Origin: Anaerolineae bacterium | GTDB taxonomy: Bacteria > Chloroflexota > Anaerolineae > UBA1429 | Reading direction: 5' to 3' | Length of the DNA: 9,620 bases | Assembly: GCA_007118555.1 (NCBI GenBank) | Contig: SKRJ01000442.1 | Location: 1-9,620, forward strand | Shown: positions 1 to 6,460 of the stretch, piece by piece | Numbering within the stretch: the stretch's first letter is position 1 | How the letters are laid out: each line of letters starts with the position of its first letter | Program-made: the position numbers and the translations under genes | The notes under the pieces: model-generated | Seen by the model: the letters and a program-made list of their open reading frames with translations, nothing else | Databases searched by the model: none | What the model was told of the DNA's origin: nothing

Positions 1-67
1 GGACAAAAGCCGTCGTGGTCGCACAAACTGGCCGTCGTCGATCCGCCCGGTCGGGCATGGCGATTCT

Positions 68-95
68 TTGACATGCTCTGGCACCGCTGTATAAT
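68..95 (+). promoter_or_regulatory. Sigma-70 promoter for the pseudokinase/c-di-AMP receptor operon
   Basis: TTGACA at 68-73 and TATAAT at 90-95 are both perfect consensus hexamers, separated by 16 bp. Transcription would start near 102, giving a leader of about 80 nt before the ATG at 181. No gene can be supported upstream in the window, so this is the likely start of the transcript carrying the large scaffold gene and the c-di-AMP receptor gene. The 16-bp spacer is one below optimum. The match is seen directly; use of the promoter is inferred. Confidence 0.8.
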
Positions 96-180
96 GGCGG
101 TGACCACCGGTGATGACGCCCCTCTCTAGCTGCGACGTCTCGCCGTGCCATCGGAAATCCAGAGACGCAGGGTTCGGTAT

Positions 181-3100
181 ATGACAGAGAACAGGCGAAA
201 ACGGCGCTGCCCCAAGTGCAACCAGCTCAATGAAATCGGCGCTACAGTCTGCGCGACTTGTGGCGCCGAACTGGTTCGGCGCTGCCCCGTGTGCGGCACG
301 TTGCGAGCCTGGCATGTGGCCCGCTGCCCCAACTGCGCGGCGGGCGAGGATGACGCCGCCCTGTTCACCAACCTCTTTCGCCGCTCGCGCAGCGGCGTGC
401 TGGCGAATCGCTATCGGATCGAGGGCACCCTGCACAGTGGGCGCGCGACCACCGTGTACCGCGCCACCGACGTGGATGATCCCGACCGTGTGTACGCCAT
501 CAAGGAACTCTCGCCTCTCTCGCTTATTCGCCCCGAGGAGCGGCGTGACGCCGAGGCCACCCTGCGCCAGACCGTCGAGCGCTGGGCTCCGCTGGAGCAT
601 CGCGGACTGGCTCGCCTGGTGGATCACGTCGAGGAACAAGAGCGCCAGTATGTGGTGTTCGACTTTGCCGCCGGCTGGAGCGGCGAGCGCATCATTGCCG
701 AACGCGGCGTGCGCGCCAACCCCGAGCTGGCCCGCAACTGGGGCGCCCAGATCTGCGACCTGCTGCGCTACTTGCACAGCCAGCCCAAGCCTCTATATAC
801 GCCCTTTTTGGCACCGGGGCACATCGTGGTCTCACCCGACGGCGTGGTACGGCTGGTGGGGCTGGGACTGGGCAGCATCTACAGCCCACGGCTCTATGGC
901 CCCCACGGCAGCATCTCGGGCTATGGCGCACCCGAGTTGGCGCAGCAACAGCCCGACCCCAAGACCGACATCTTTGCCCTGGGCCGGCTGCTCTATGCCC
1001 TGCTCATCGATCGGCTCCTCGAAAAGGGCCTGGCGCGCCCCTTGCCGCTGCAACAGGCCGTGCCCGAGGCCCCGGCCCAGCTCGTGCAGGCGCTGGCCCG
1101 GGCGGCAGGACGCCGACGCGAGCGCCGTTACGGCTCGGCAGCCGCCTTTCGCCAGGCGCTGTGGGATGAGGTACGCGGCGAGCTGGAACCAGTGGCCAAC
1201 TGGTACGCGCAGGCCCGCGTCGAGCCCTCTGAGGCGCAACGCGGCGTAGCGTCGAGCGGCACGCGGGCGCCATCAGAGCGGGCCAGCATGGAGGACCTGG
1301 GCTTTGCGCGGGATCCGCGTTTCGGGCGCCGGGACGAGCCGCAGCCCCCTGCGCCTGCACCTGCCGCGGAGCAACGCGCCCAGGCCCGCCTCTCGGTGCA
1401 CCCCCACGGGTTCAGCCTGCGGGATCTGCCCACAGAGGGGCGCAAGCGCCTGGTGCTCACCATTCGCAATACGGGCGAGGGCGATCTGCGCTTTCGCCTG
1501 CTGGCCCAGCCCGATTGGCTGCGTGCGCCGGGCCGCGAGGTCAGCCTGGCACCCGGCAAGCAGGCGCGTGCCATCGTCTCGCTGGACCCCAAGCGGCTGC
1601 CCGGCGGGCGCACCTACGAGCCGCGCGCGCTGGCGGTGGACAGCAACGTGGGGCGCCAGTGGATCAGCGTACAGGCCGATGTCGCCACGGCGCCGGCCCT
1701 GCTTGTAGAGGACACTGTCATCGATTTTGGCCGCCTCGAGGATGACGGCGAGCACACCCGTACCCTCGTGGTCCGCAACGGCGGACGCCAGCCGCTGACC
1801 GGCCAGGCGGTGGCCCGGGTCCCCTGGCTGCGAGTGCAGCCCACCGAGCTGCGCGTGGCGTCCGGCGGCCAGACAGAGCTCCAGGTGCGCCTGGCGGCCG
1901 ACCGCCTGCCGGAGGGAGCGCAGCTAGCCCCCGAGGCGATCCTGCTGGACAGCAACGGCGGCCAGGCTCGCGTGGCGGTGCACGCCTGGCGGCCGCGCGC
2001 CCGCCTCGAGCTGGATACGAGCCGCATCGAGCTGGGCCGTGTCGCAGAAGGTGAGGTGGTCGAGGCCGAGCTGGTTGTGACCAATGCCGGCGACGGCGCC
2101 CTGCAAGGTACGGTGCGCAGCCTGGTCCCCTGGTTGCAGGCCTATCCCGAGCGTTGGACCTGCGCGCCGGGCGATACGGTGCGCCTGCGGGTCGTGTGTG
2201 ACGCCGCCGGTATAGGCGATGGCCCCATACAGGTGCCTCAGGCGCTCCGTCTGCAGACCAACGGCGGCAACGCAACGGTAGCCGCCAGCGTGCACATCAG
2301 CGCGCCCCGCATGGTGGTCGAGACCCCGGAGCTGGACCTGGGGAGCGTGATGCACGGGGAGCGTGGGCGCGCCGACCTCGTGATTCACAACGCCGGCTCG
2401 GCGCCCCTCGAGGCCTCTTTGCAGCCCGCCGTCGATTGGCTCCGCGTGGCCGAGGATCCAATCACCTGCCCGCCCGGCGAGCGGCGCCGCATTTCCGTCA
2501 CCGCCGAGACGGTGGGTTTTGAGCGCGGCGTCAAGCTGGACGTGCCCGAGGCCTTGCGTATCGTTGCCGGTTCGGTGGTCGAGACCGTGGGAGCGCATCT
2601 CACGGTGATTCGTCCGGCGCTGCGCGTCGAGCCCAAGACGGTTGATTTCGGCTTTGTGGACCTGGGAGAACCAGCGCAACAGGTCGTCACACTGCATAAC
2701 GACGGCACCGGCGATCTGGCCTGGCACGCCCAAACTGACGCCGAGTGGGTCGAGATCACCCCCGCATCGGGTGTGTGCCCTGAAGAGGGCCACACCACGA
2801 TCACGCTCACGGCCTATGCCCTGGCGCTGGAGGCGGGCCGCACGGAGGCAACCGCCACCCTGGCCATCAACAGCGACGGCGGCCGTGTCAAGTTGCCCCT
2901 GCGTCTGGCGTTGGCGGCGCCGCGCCTCGAGGTCGACCGCACCTTTGTGGACCTGGGCACCAGCGTGAATCGCCAGAATACAGAAGCCAGCATTCGACTC
3001 TTTAACCGTGGGCTTGGACTATTGCGCGGCACAGTAGAATCGGATAGACTGTGGTTGGTGGTGGACCGCGCATCGTTTACGTGCGAGATGGGCCACTCGG

Positions 3101-3525
3101 TCGAGCTGGGCATTCACACCGACATGGACGAGTTTCCCGAGCTACTGAATGAGGATCGGGGCGTGATCCACATCGAGAGCAACGGCGGCGCGTTGGAGAT
3201 CGACACGCGTGTGCAGATCGAGTATGTCGCCGAGCTTGCACCGCCGAATCCGGTCTCGCTGGTGAGCGATCAGACGGACCGTCCTCCGCAGGGACGCCTG
3301 GTACTGCGCAATGTCGGAATGGCACCAGCGCGTGTCACATTGCGGCCTGTTACGCCCGAGGTGACCCTTTCGCGGGATCAATTGGAGATCAAGCCCGACA
3401 AGAGCGTGCGCGTTACGGTGCGATGGCAGGGCGATGTGCCACCCTCGATCGCCGAGACGGCCATCGAGGTGCACATGGACGACGAAACCCTGCAGGTGCC
3501 CGTTTATCTTGCTTCCCGGCCATAG
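181..3525 (+). CDS. Double zinc-ribbon, pseudokinase and seven Ig-like-repeat scaffold protein
   Basis: A 1114-residue protein, probably cytosolic, with no signal peptide or membrane segment seen. Residues 10-52 hold two zinc ribbons (CPKC/CATC at C10, C13, C24, C27; CPVC/CPNC at C35, C38, C49, C52). Residues about 77-331 follow the serine/threonine kinase fold: a degenerate Gly-loop (G82, G87, V92-Y93), the beta3 lysine in AIKEL (K108), GAPE at 249-252 and TDIFALG at 262-268. The HRD position reads TPF (207-209), the catalytic-loop Lys and Asn become A211 and H214, and DFG becomes GLG (227-229). It therefore looks like a pseudokinase. A Pro/Ala-rich linker (about 331-400) leads to seven beta-rich repeats reaching the C-terminus. 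I chose ATG 181 because AGGG at 169-172 is spaced 8 nt from it; an in-frame GTG at 145 has no ribosome site. The likely role is signalling scaffold or ligand sensor; the partner is unknown. Confidence 0.88.
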   Translation: MTENRRKRRCPKCNQLNEIGATVCATCGAELVRRCPVCGTLRAWHVARCPNCAAGEDDAALFTNLFRRSRSGVLANRYRIEGTLHSGRATTVYRATDVDDPDRVYAIKELSPLSLIRPEERRDAEATLRQTVERWAPLEHRGLARLVDHVEEQERQYVVFDFAAGWSGERIIAERGVRANPELARNWGAQICDLLRYLHSQPKPLYTPFLAPGHIVVSPDGVVRLVGLGLGSIYSPRLYGPHGSISGYGAPELAQQQPDPKTDIFALGRLLYALLIDRLLEKGLARPLPLQQAVPEAPAQLVQALARAAGRRRERRYGSAAAFRQALWDEVRGELEPVANWYAQARVEPSEAQRGVASSGTRAPSERASMEDLGFARDPRFGRRDEPQPPAPAPAAEQRAQARLSVHPHGFSLRDLPTEGRKRLVLTIRNTGEGDLRFRLLAQPDWLRAPGREVSLAPGKQARAIVSLDPKRLPGGRTYEPRALAVDSNVGRQWISVQADVATAPALLVEDTVIDFGRLEDDGEHTRTLVVRNGGRQPLTGQAVARVPWLRVQPTELRVASGGQTELQVRLAADRLPEGAQLAPEAILLDSNGGQARVAVHAWRPRARLELDTSRIELGRVAEGEVVEAELVVTNAGDGALQGTVRSLVPWLQAYPERWTCAPGDTVRLRVVCDAAGIGDGPIQVPQALRLQTNGGNATVAASVHISAPRMVVETPELDLGSVMHGERGRADLVIHNAGSAPLEASLQPAVDWLRVAEDPITCPPGERRRISVTAETVGFERGVKLDVPEALRIVAGSVVETVGAHLTVIRPALRVEPKTVDFGFVDLGEPAQQVVTLHNDGTGDLAWHAQTDAEWVEITPASGVCPEEGHTTITLTAYALALEAGRTEATATLAINSDGGRVKLPLRLALAAPRLEVDRTFVDLGTSVNRQNTEASIRLFNRGLGLLRGTVESDRLWLVVDRASFTCEMGHSVELGIHTDMDEFPELLNEDRGVIHIESNGGALEIDTRVQIEYVAELAPPNPVSLVSDQTDRPPQGRLVLRNVGMAPARVTLRPVTPEVTLSRDQLEIKPDKSVRVTVRWQGDVPPSIAETAIEVHMDDETLQVPVYLASRP
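1384..3522 (+). repeat. Seven tandem ~102-residue beta-rich repeats (protein level)
   Basis: Counting from ATG 181, the repeats begin near residues 404, 508, 609, 711, 814, 916 and 1021, a period of 101-105. The pattern is a strand ending in (I/V)(D/E)(F/L)G, then a 'lxNxGxxxL' strand, a W-L/V motif (PDWL, VPWL, VPWL, VDWL, AEWV, LWLV), a Cys/Leu-x-P-G turn, and a late SNGG-like turn (DSNVG, DSNGG, QTNGG, NSDGG, ESNGG). This resembles the BACON/ASH/HYDIN group of Ig-like folds. Repeat 1 and especially repeat 7 are divergent: repeat 7 lacks the Trp and SNGG, and repeat 4 lacks SNGG. The DNA copies have diverged, so this is an old duplication and not a recent tandem expansion. Confidence 0.85.
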
Positions 3526-3582
3526 GCCACCCATGGGTCTCGAGTTGGATCTGTCACGAATCAAGAGATGAGGTGAAGGGCG

Positions 3583-3870
3583 ATGAAGTTGCTGATGGCG
3601 ATTGTCCGAGATGACTATGCCGCCGATGTGAACTATGCGCTATCCAACGAGGGTTTCAGCTCGACTCGAATTAGCACCACCGGAGGTTTCTGGCGTCGCG
3701 GCAACGTCACCTTTATCATCGGTGTCGAGGATGATCAGGTAGAGCAGGCCCTGGGCATCATCGATGCCAACGCCGGCCCAGAGATCGAGCCCAAGACCGC
3801 GCCCGAGACCCATCCACCCCACCGCGCGACGGTGTTTGTGCTGCCCACCGAGGCGTTCGCCCGCTACTGA
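3583..3870 (+). CDS. darA: Cyclic-di-AMP receptor, DarA/PstA family (PII-like)
   Basis: A 95-residue protein, close to the family's usual size of about 110. It begins MKLLMAIVRDD and carries the family signature TTGGFWRRGNVTFIIGVED (residues 32-50), then a variable loop rich in Pro and Glu (about 64-80) and the closing strand ATVFVLPTEAF (82-92). T28, G35, F36 and N41 fall at the positions I recall as nucleotide-contacting in the Staphylococcus and Bacillus proteins. Such proteins form trimers with a PII-like fold that bind c-di-AMP and pass the signal to a partner; the partner is generally unknown. AGGTG at 3571-3575 lies 7 nt before the ATG. The gap to the upstream scaffold gene is 57 bp, with no terminator or convincing promoter, so co-transcription is likely. 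The family call is firm; the partner is inference. Confidence 0.93.
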   Translation: MKLLMAIVRDDYAADVNYALSNEGFSSTRISTTGGFWRRGNVTFIIGVEDDQVEQALGIIDANAGPEIEPKTAPETHPPHRATVFVLPTEAFARY

Positions 3871-3875
3871 TATCG

Positions 3876-3906
3876 TGCGCCGGCGGATGCCCTATCGGCC
3901 GGCGCA
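3876..3906. terminator. Hairpin terminator between convergent genes
   Basis: A perfect 9-bp GC-rich stem, TGCGCCGGC (3876-3884) with GCCGGCGCA (3898-3906), around a 13-nt loop. It begins 5 nt after the stop of the c-di-AMP receptor gene and lies 15 nt beyond the stop of the minus-strand gene, so it can serve both transcripts. On the plus strand it is followed by AAAAG and a pyrimidine stretch (TCCTCTCTT), not a clean U-tract, so termination may be partial or factor-assisted. Confidence 0.6.
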
Positions 3907-3921
3907 AAAGTCCTCTCTTGG

Positions 3922-5217
3922 CTAGGCAAAAGGCGATTGCCAGCGGCCGCCAGCGTCGAATGGCATGGGCCGTGGCTCGCCCACGATGGCCAGGTCGTTA
4001 TGCATCTCTATCTCGGGTACGAGGGCCTCGGACGCCAGCAGATACTCGAGGTGGAGCGTATCGCGGATGGCGACAATGCGTAGCGCCTCGGTCGGCGTCG
4101 CCCGCTCACGAAAGGACGCCGCCTCGAGGGCCGCCCGGTCCGTCTCGTACGGCAGGGGGATCTTGCCTCGCTCCATGTTGCCCGAGGTCAGGATATTGGC
4201 GCGCACCGACGGCCAGTGGATATGGTCGACGAGGCGTTGCGTGGTAAAGTCGGCCAGGCCCATCCCCAGAGCATTGCCGTGGCTGGCGGGCGTCACATCC
4301 AACACCACCAGCGACCGGATGTCAGGCGCCTCGGGCCACTCGGGCTCGCCCACGATCCGCTTGCGGCCGATGACGTAGCAATCCATGCCTGTGCCGCTGA
4401 TCTCTTTGCCCAGCCACTCGACGATGCCGATATCCACCTCTTTGAACGGGATCTTGGGCCCCAGCTCCTTGGCCCGACGGAGAAGCGCCGGCTCGCGCGC
4501 CACGATCTCTTCTGCACGCAGACCATAGAGCTCGGCCACCTGGCCCCGCGCGCTCTCCACGATCCCCAGACCCGCCAGGATCGGCGCCCGCTCGAAAATG
4601 CACGCCGCCACCTCGGGGATGCCCCGGCGTAGCGCGTCGGTCCCCTGCCGGTGCACGTTGGCCGCCTGGCGGTGCTTGCCCATGCCGATGACGGCCATCT
4701 TGCACAGGCCGCTCTCGATGTCCCCGTCAAAGTTGGTGTGCTTTTTGATGCGGTTCACAAGAATGATGCCCTGGGCCTGGGCCGCGATGGCATCCAGGTA
4801 CACGGGCATACCCGTGGGCGACTCGCCCAGTTGCACCACATCCATGCTGGCCCGGATCGGAGCCCCCATGGTGTCCTCGTCGATCCCCAGCTCCTGGAGC
4901 AACGAGCGCTGGCCCTCGGCCGTGCCGCCGCCGTGGCTGCCCATGGCGGGAAAGATGAACGGCCGACCGCCCCGGACACGCACGGCCTCAATCGTGGCCC
5001 TGAGCACCGCCGGCACCGAGGCGATGCCGCGGCTCCCCGCGGTGATGGCGATCTCGTCGCCCGGGTTGATGCGATCCAGGGCCCCCGCCGCGTCCAACTG
5101 CGCCACCACCTCGGCCGCCAGGTCGGCCACCTCGGGCTGCCGCCAGAGCTGCTGCACCAGGACCATGCGTACGCCGTCCAGGCTCCGGCTCGACTCGACC
5201 ACACCCTGTTCTGTCAT
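3922..5217 (-). CDS. LarA-like nickel-pincer cofactor-dependent isomerase (DUF2088/lactate racemase fold)
   Basis: A 431-residue protein of the LarA superfamily, which racemises or epimerises 2-hydroxy acids by transient hydride transfer to a nickel-pincer nucleotide. Visible motifs are ITAGSRGI (58-65), FPAMGSHGGG (89-98, H95), KKHTNFDGDIESGLCKM (158-174, H160 and K173), IGMGKH (177-182) and H189. K173 to H189 is 16 residues, the same as the cofactor lysine K184 to the nickel ligand H200 in Lactiplantibacillus LarA (residue numbers from memory). The start is ATG 5217, with AGGGGAG 8 nt upstream; an in-frame GTG at 5235 lies before that ribosome site and is less likely. The gene diverges from an Ldh-family oxidoreductase. 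The cofactor genes larB, larC and larE are not in the window. The substrate is unknown: lactate is possible, but this branch is distant from true LarA. Confidence 0.85.
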   Translation of the reverse strand: MTEQGVVESSRSLDGVRMVLVQQLWRQPEVADLAAEVVAQLDAAGALDRINPGDEIAITAGSRGIASVPAVLRATIEAVRVRGGRPFIFPAMGSHGGGTAEGQRSLLQELGIDEDTMGAPIRASMDVVQLGESPTGMPVYLDAIAAQAQGIILVNRIKKHTNFDGDIESGLCKMAVIGMGKHRQAANVHRQGTDALRRGIPEVAACIFERAPILAGLGIVESARGQVAELYGLRAEEIVAREPALLRRAKELGPKIPFKEVDIGIVEWLGKEISGTGMDCYVIGRKRIVGEPEWPEAPDIRSLVVLDVTPASHGNALGMGLADFTTQRLVDHIHWPSVRANILTSGNMERGKIPLPYETDRAALEAASFRERATPTEALRIVAIRDTLHLEYLLASEALVPEIEMHNDLAIVGEPRPMPFDAGGRWQSPFA

Positions 5218-5251
5218 CTGTGCTGCTCCCCTCACGTGTGTTCCGGCGATG

Positions 5252-5280
5252 ACGATACCACATCGGGACGCCCATGTCGA
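5252..5280 (-). promoter_or_regulatory. Promoter for the LarA-like gene
   Basis: Read on the minus strand: TCGACA (5275-5280, 5 of 6 matches to TTGACA), a 17-bp spacer, and TATCGT (5252-5257, 4 of 6) preceded by TGg as an extended -10. Transcription would start near 5245, leaving a leader of about 28 nt before ATG 5217 that contains the AGGGGAG ribosome site. It lies back to back with the plus-strand promoter about 100 bp away. Confidence 0.55.
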
Positions 5281-5286
5281 GCAGCG

Positions 5287-5302
5287 GGCATCGGCTCATG
5301 CC
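5287..5302. promoter_or_regulatory. Candidate operator in the divergent intergenic region
   Basis: A perfect inverted repeat, GGCAT-N6-ATGCC, lies between the two divergent promoters, 7 bp upstream of the minus-strand -35 box. Half-site centres are about 11 bp apart, one helical turn, as expected for a dimeric regulator. With only 5-bp arms it could occur by chance in GC-rich DNA, and no regulator gene is in the window. Confidence 0.25.
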
Positions 5303-5329
5303 AAGGGGAACAGAACCGCCCTGGCCTTC

Positions 5330-5358
5330 TGGATGCGCGTGGGACAGGATGCTATAAT
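5330..5358 (+). promoter_or_regulatory. Extended -10 promoter for the Ldh-family oxidoreductase gene
   Basis: TATAAT at 5353-5358 is a perfect -10 preceded by TGc (5350-5352), an extended -10 element that compensates for a weak -35 (TGGATG, 5330-5335, 3 of 6, spacer 17). Transcription would start near 5365, giving a leader of only about 22 nt before ATG 5387 that holds the AGGAAAGG ribosome site. An imperfectly placed inverted repeat, GGATG (5347-5351) and CATCC (5363-5367), straddles the -10 box and could be a repressor site. Confidence 0.65.
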
Positions 5359-5386
5359 GTCTCATCCATTCAGGAAAGGCGGCAGA

Positions 5387-6424
5387 ATGATTCGCGTATC
5401 AGCAGAGCATCTGATCCAGACCGTCTGCGGCGTATTTGCGGCAGCGAGCGTCCCCCAGGAGGCGGCCGAGCAGGTGGCCGAGTCCTTGGTCGAGAACAAC
5501 CTTGTGGGCCACGACTCCCACGGCGTGCTGCGCGTGGGCAGCTATATCCAGGCGCTGGAGGACGGCAAGCTCGACCCCCAGGGCGAGACGACCCTCGTGC
5601 GCGAGAGCGCGACAACGGCGCTGGTGGATGGCGGGCGCAACTGGGGCATCCTGGTGGCGCGGGAGGCGATGGACCTGGCCATGGCCAAGGCCCGCGAGCA
5701 TGACCTGGGCATGGTGGCCATCCGCAACACGGCCCACACGGGGCGTCTGGGCGAGTATGTGGCCCGGGCCGCGCAAGAGGGCTTTGTCGCCATGGCCATC
5801 GGCACCGGCTCGCGGCCCGGCGGCACCGTGGCCCCCTTTGGCGCCGCCAGCCCCGTGTTCAACACCAACCCGCTGAGCTGGGGCGCGCCGGCCAACCGGT
5901 TCCCCGCCGTGTTTGTCGATTTCGCCACCTCGACCGCCGCCTGGGGCAAGATCCAGTCTGCCCTCGACAAGGGCACATCGATCCCCCTGGGATGGCTGCT
6001 CAACGCCGACGGCCTGCCCACCACCGACCCCGAGGACCAGAGGCGCGGTGGCGTCCAAGTGACCTTTGGCGAGCACAAGGGCTCGGGGCTGTCGTTCATG
6101 ATCGAGCTGCTGTGCGGCGGGCTGACGGGCGTCAGTTGCGCCGCCCTTGACGATTATGCCAGCCAATACGTCCTGATACTGGGCGTGGTCCATATCGCCG
6201 CGTTCCAGCCGCTGGATCGCTTCCGCAACATGGTCGACTGCCTGATCGATGCGGTCAAGGGCGCGCACAAGGCCCCAGGCGTGGAAGAGATCTTTGTCCC
6301 GGGCGAACTCGAGTGGCGCACCCGCGAGCAGCGCCTGCGGGACGGCATCGAGGTGCCCGAGACCGCCTGGGAGCGCATCGTCGCCGCGGGAGAGCGCTAC
6401 GGATACCGGGTGACCGCCGACTAG
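5387..6424 (+). CDS. Malate/lactate/ureidoglycolate dehydrogenase-family (Ldh type 2) NAD(P)-dependent oxidoreductase
   Basis: A 345-residue protein, standard for the family of about 350. It oxidises (or reversibly reduces) 2-hydroxy acids with NAD(P) and is unrelated to Rossmann-fold lactate dehydrogenases. Motifs in order: GHDSHGVLR (41-49, H45), NTAHTGRLGEY (114-124, H117, the presumed catalytic base), NTNPLSWGAP (159-168), VFVDFATSTAAWGKI (175-189), NADGLPTTDP (206-215) and HKGSGLSFMIELLCGGLTG (230-248). H45 and H117 match the paired histidines of E. coli AllD (from memory). The start is ATG 5387, because AGGAAAGG ends 7 nt before it; an in-frame ATG at 5357 overlaps the -10 box. It is divergent to the LarA-like isomerase, and a D-aminopeptidase gene follows after 36 bp, probably in the same operon. 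The substrate (malate, lactate, sulfolactate, ureidoglycolate or another) cannot be decided from sequence. Confidence 0.9.
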   Translation: MIRVSAEHLIQTVCGVFAAASVPQEAAEQVAESLVENNLVGHDSHGVLRVGSYIQALEDGKLDPQGETTLVRESATTALVDGGRNWGILVAREAMDLAMAKAREHDLGMVAIRNTAHTGRLGEYVARAAQEGFVAMAIGTGSRPGGTVAPFGAASPVFNTNPLSWGAPANRFPAVFVDFATSTAAWGKIQSALDKGTSIPLGWLLNADGLPTTDPEDQRRGGVQVTFGEHKGSGLSFMIELLCGGLTGVSCAALDDYASQYVLILGVVHIAAFQPLDRFRNMVDCLIDAVKGAHKAPGVEEIFVPGELEWRTREQRLRDGIEVPETAWERIVAAGERYGYRVTAD

Positions 6425-6460
6425 CTACAGCACCGCATGCCACCACAAGGGAGGACGCAG

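Noticed and set aside
1..129. An open frame from the left edge to TAG at 127-129 that could be the 3' end of an upstream gene.
   Set aside because: It runs through the perfect promoter at 68-95, and its translation has no recognisable motif. Nothing in 1-67 can be assigned to a gene.
145..180. GTG at 145 as the start of the scaffold protein, adding 12 residues.
   Set aside because: It has no ribosome site, and the added residues are basic and unstructured. ATG 181 has AGGG at suitable spacing and leads straight into the zinc ribbon.
1504..1755. Additional open frames on both strands inside the repeat region of the scaffold gene.
   Set aside because: They are shadows of the strongly biased codon use in the repeats, with no ribosome sites or recognisable motifs.
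2977..3060. A stretch in repeat 6 with somewhat more A/T and less common codons, possibly foreign or recombined.
   Set aside because: The reading frame and repeat motifs continue without interruption, and the shift is short. It is within normal variation.
3533..3571. A 12-codon ATG-to-TGA mini-frame between the scaffold and c-di-AMP receptor genes, ending next to the receptor's ribosome site.
   Set aside because: It has no ribosome site and no leader-peptide character such as runs of one amino acid; it is probably chance.
4598..5386. A long plus-strand extension upstream of the Ldh-type gene, in frame with it.
   Set aside because: It is antisense to the LarA-like gene and then crosses both divergent promoters. 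The family's natural N-terminus begins at ATG 5387 with a good ribosome site.
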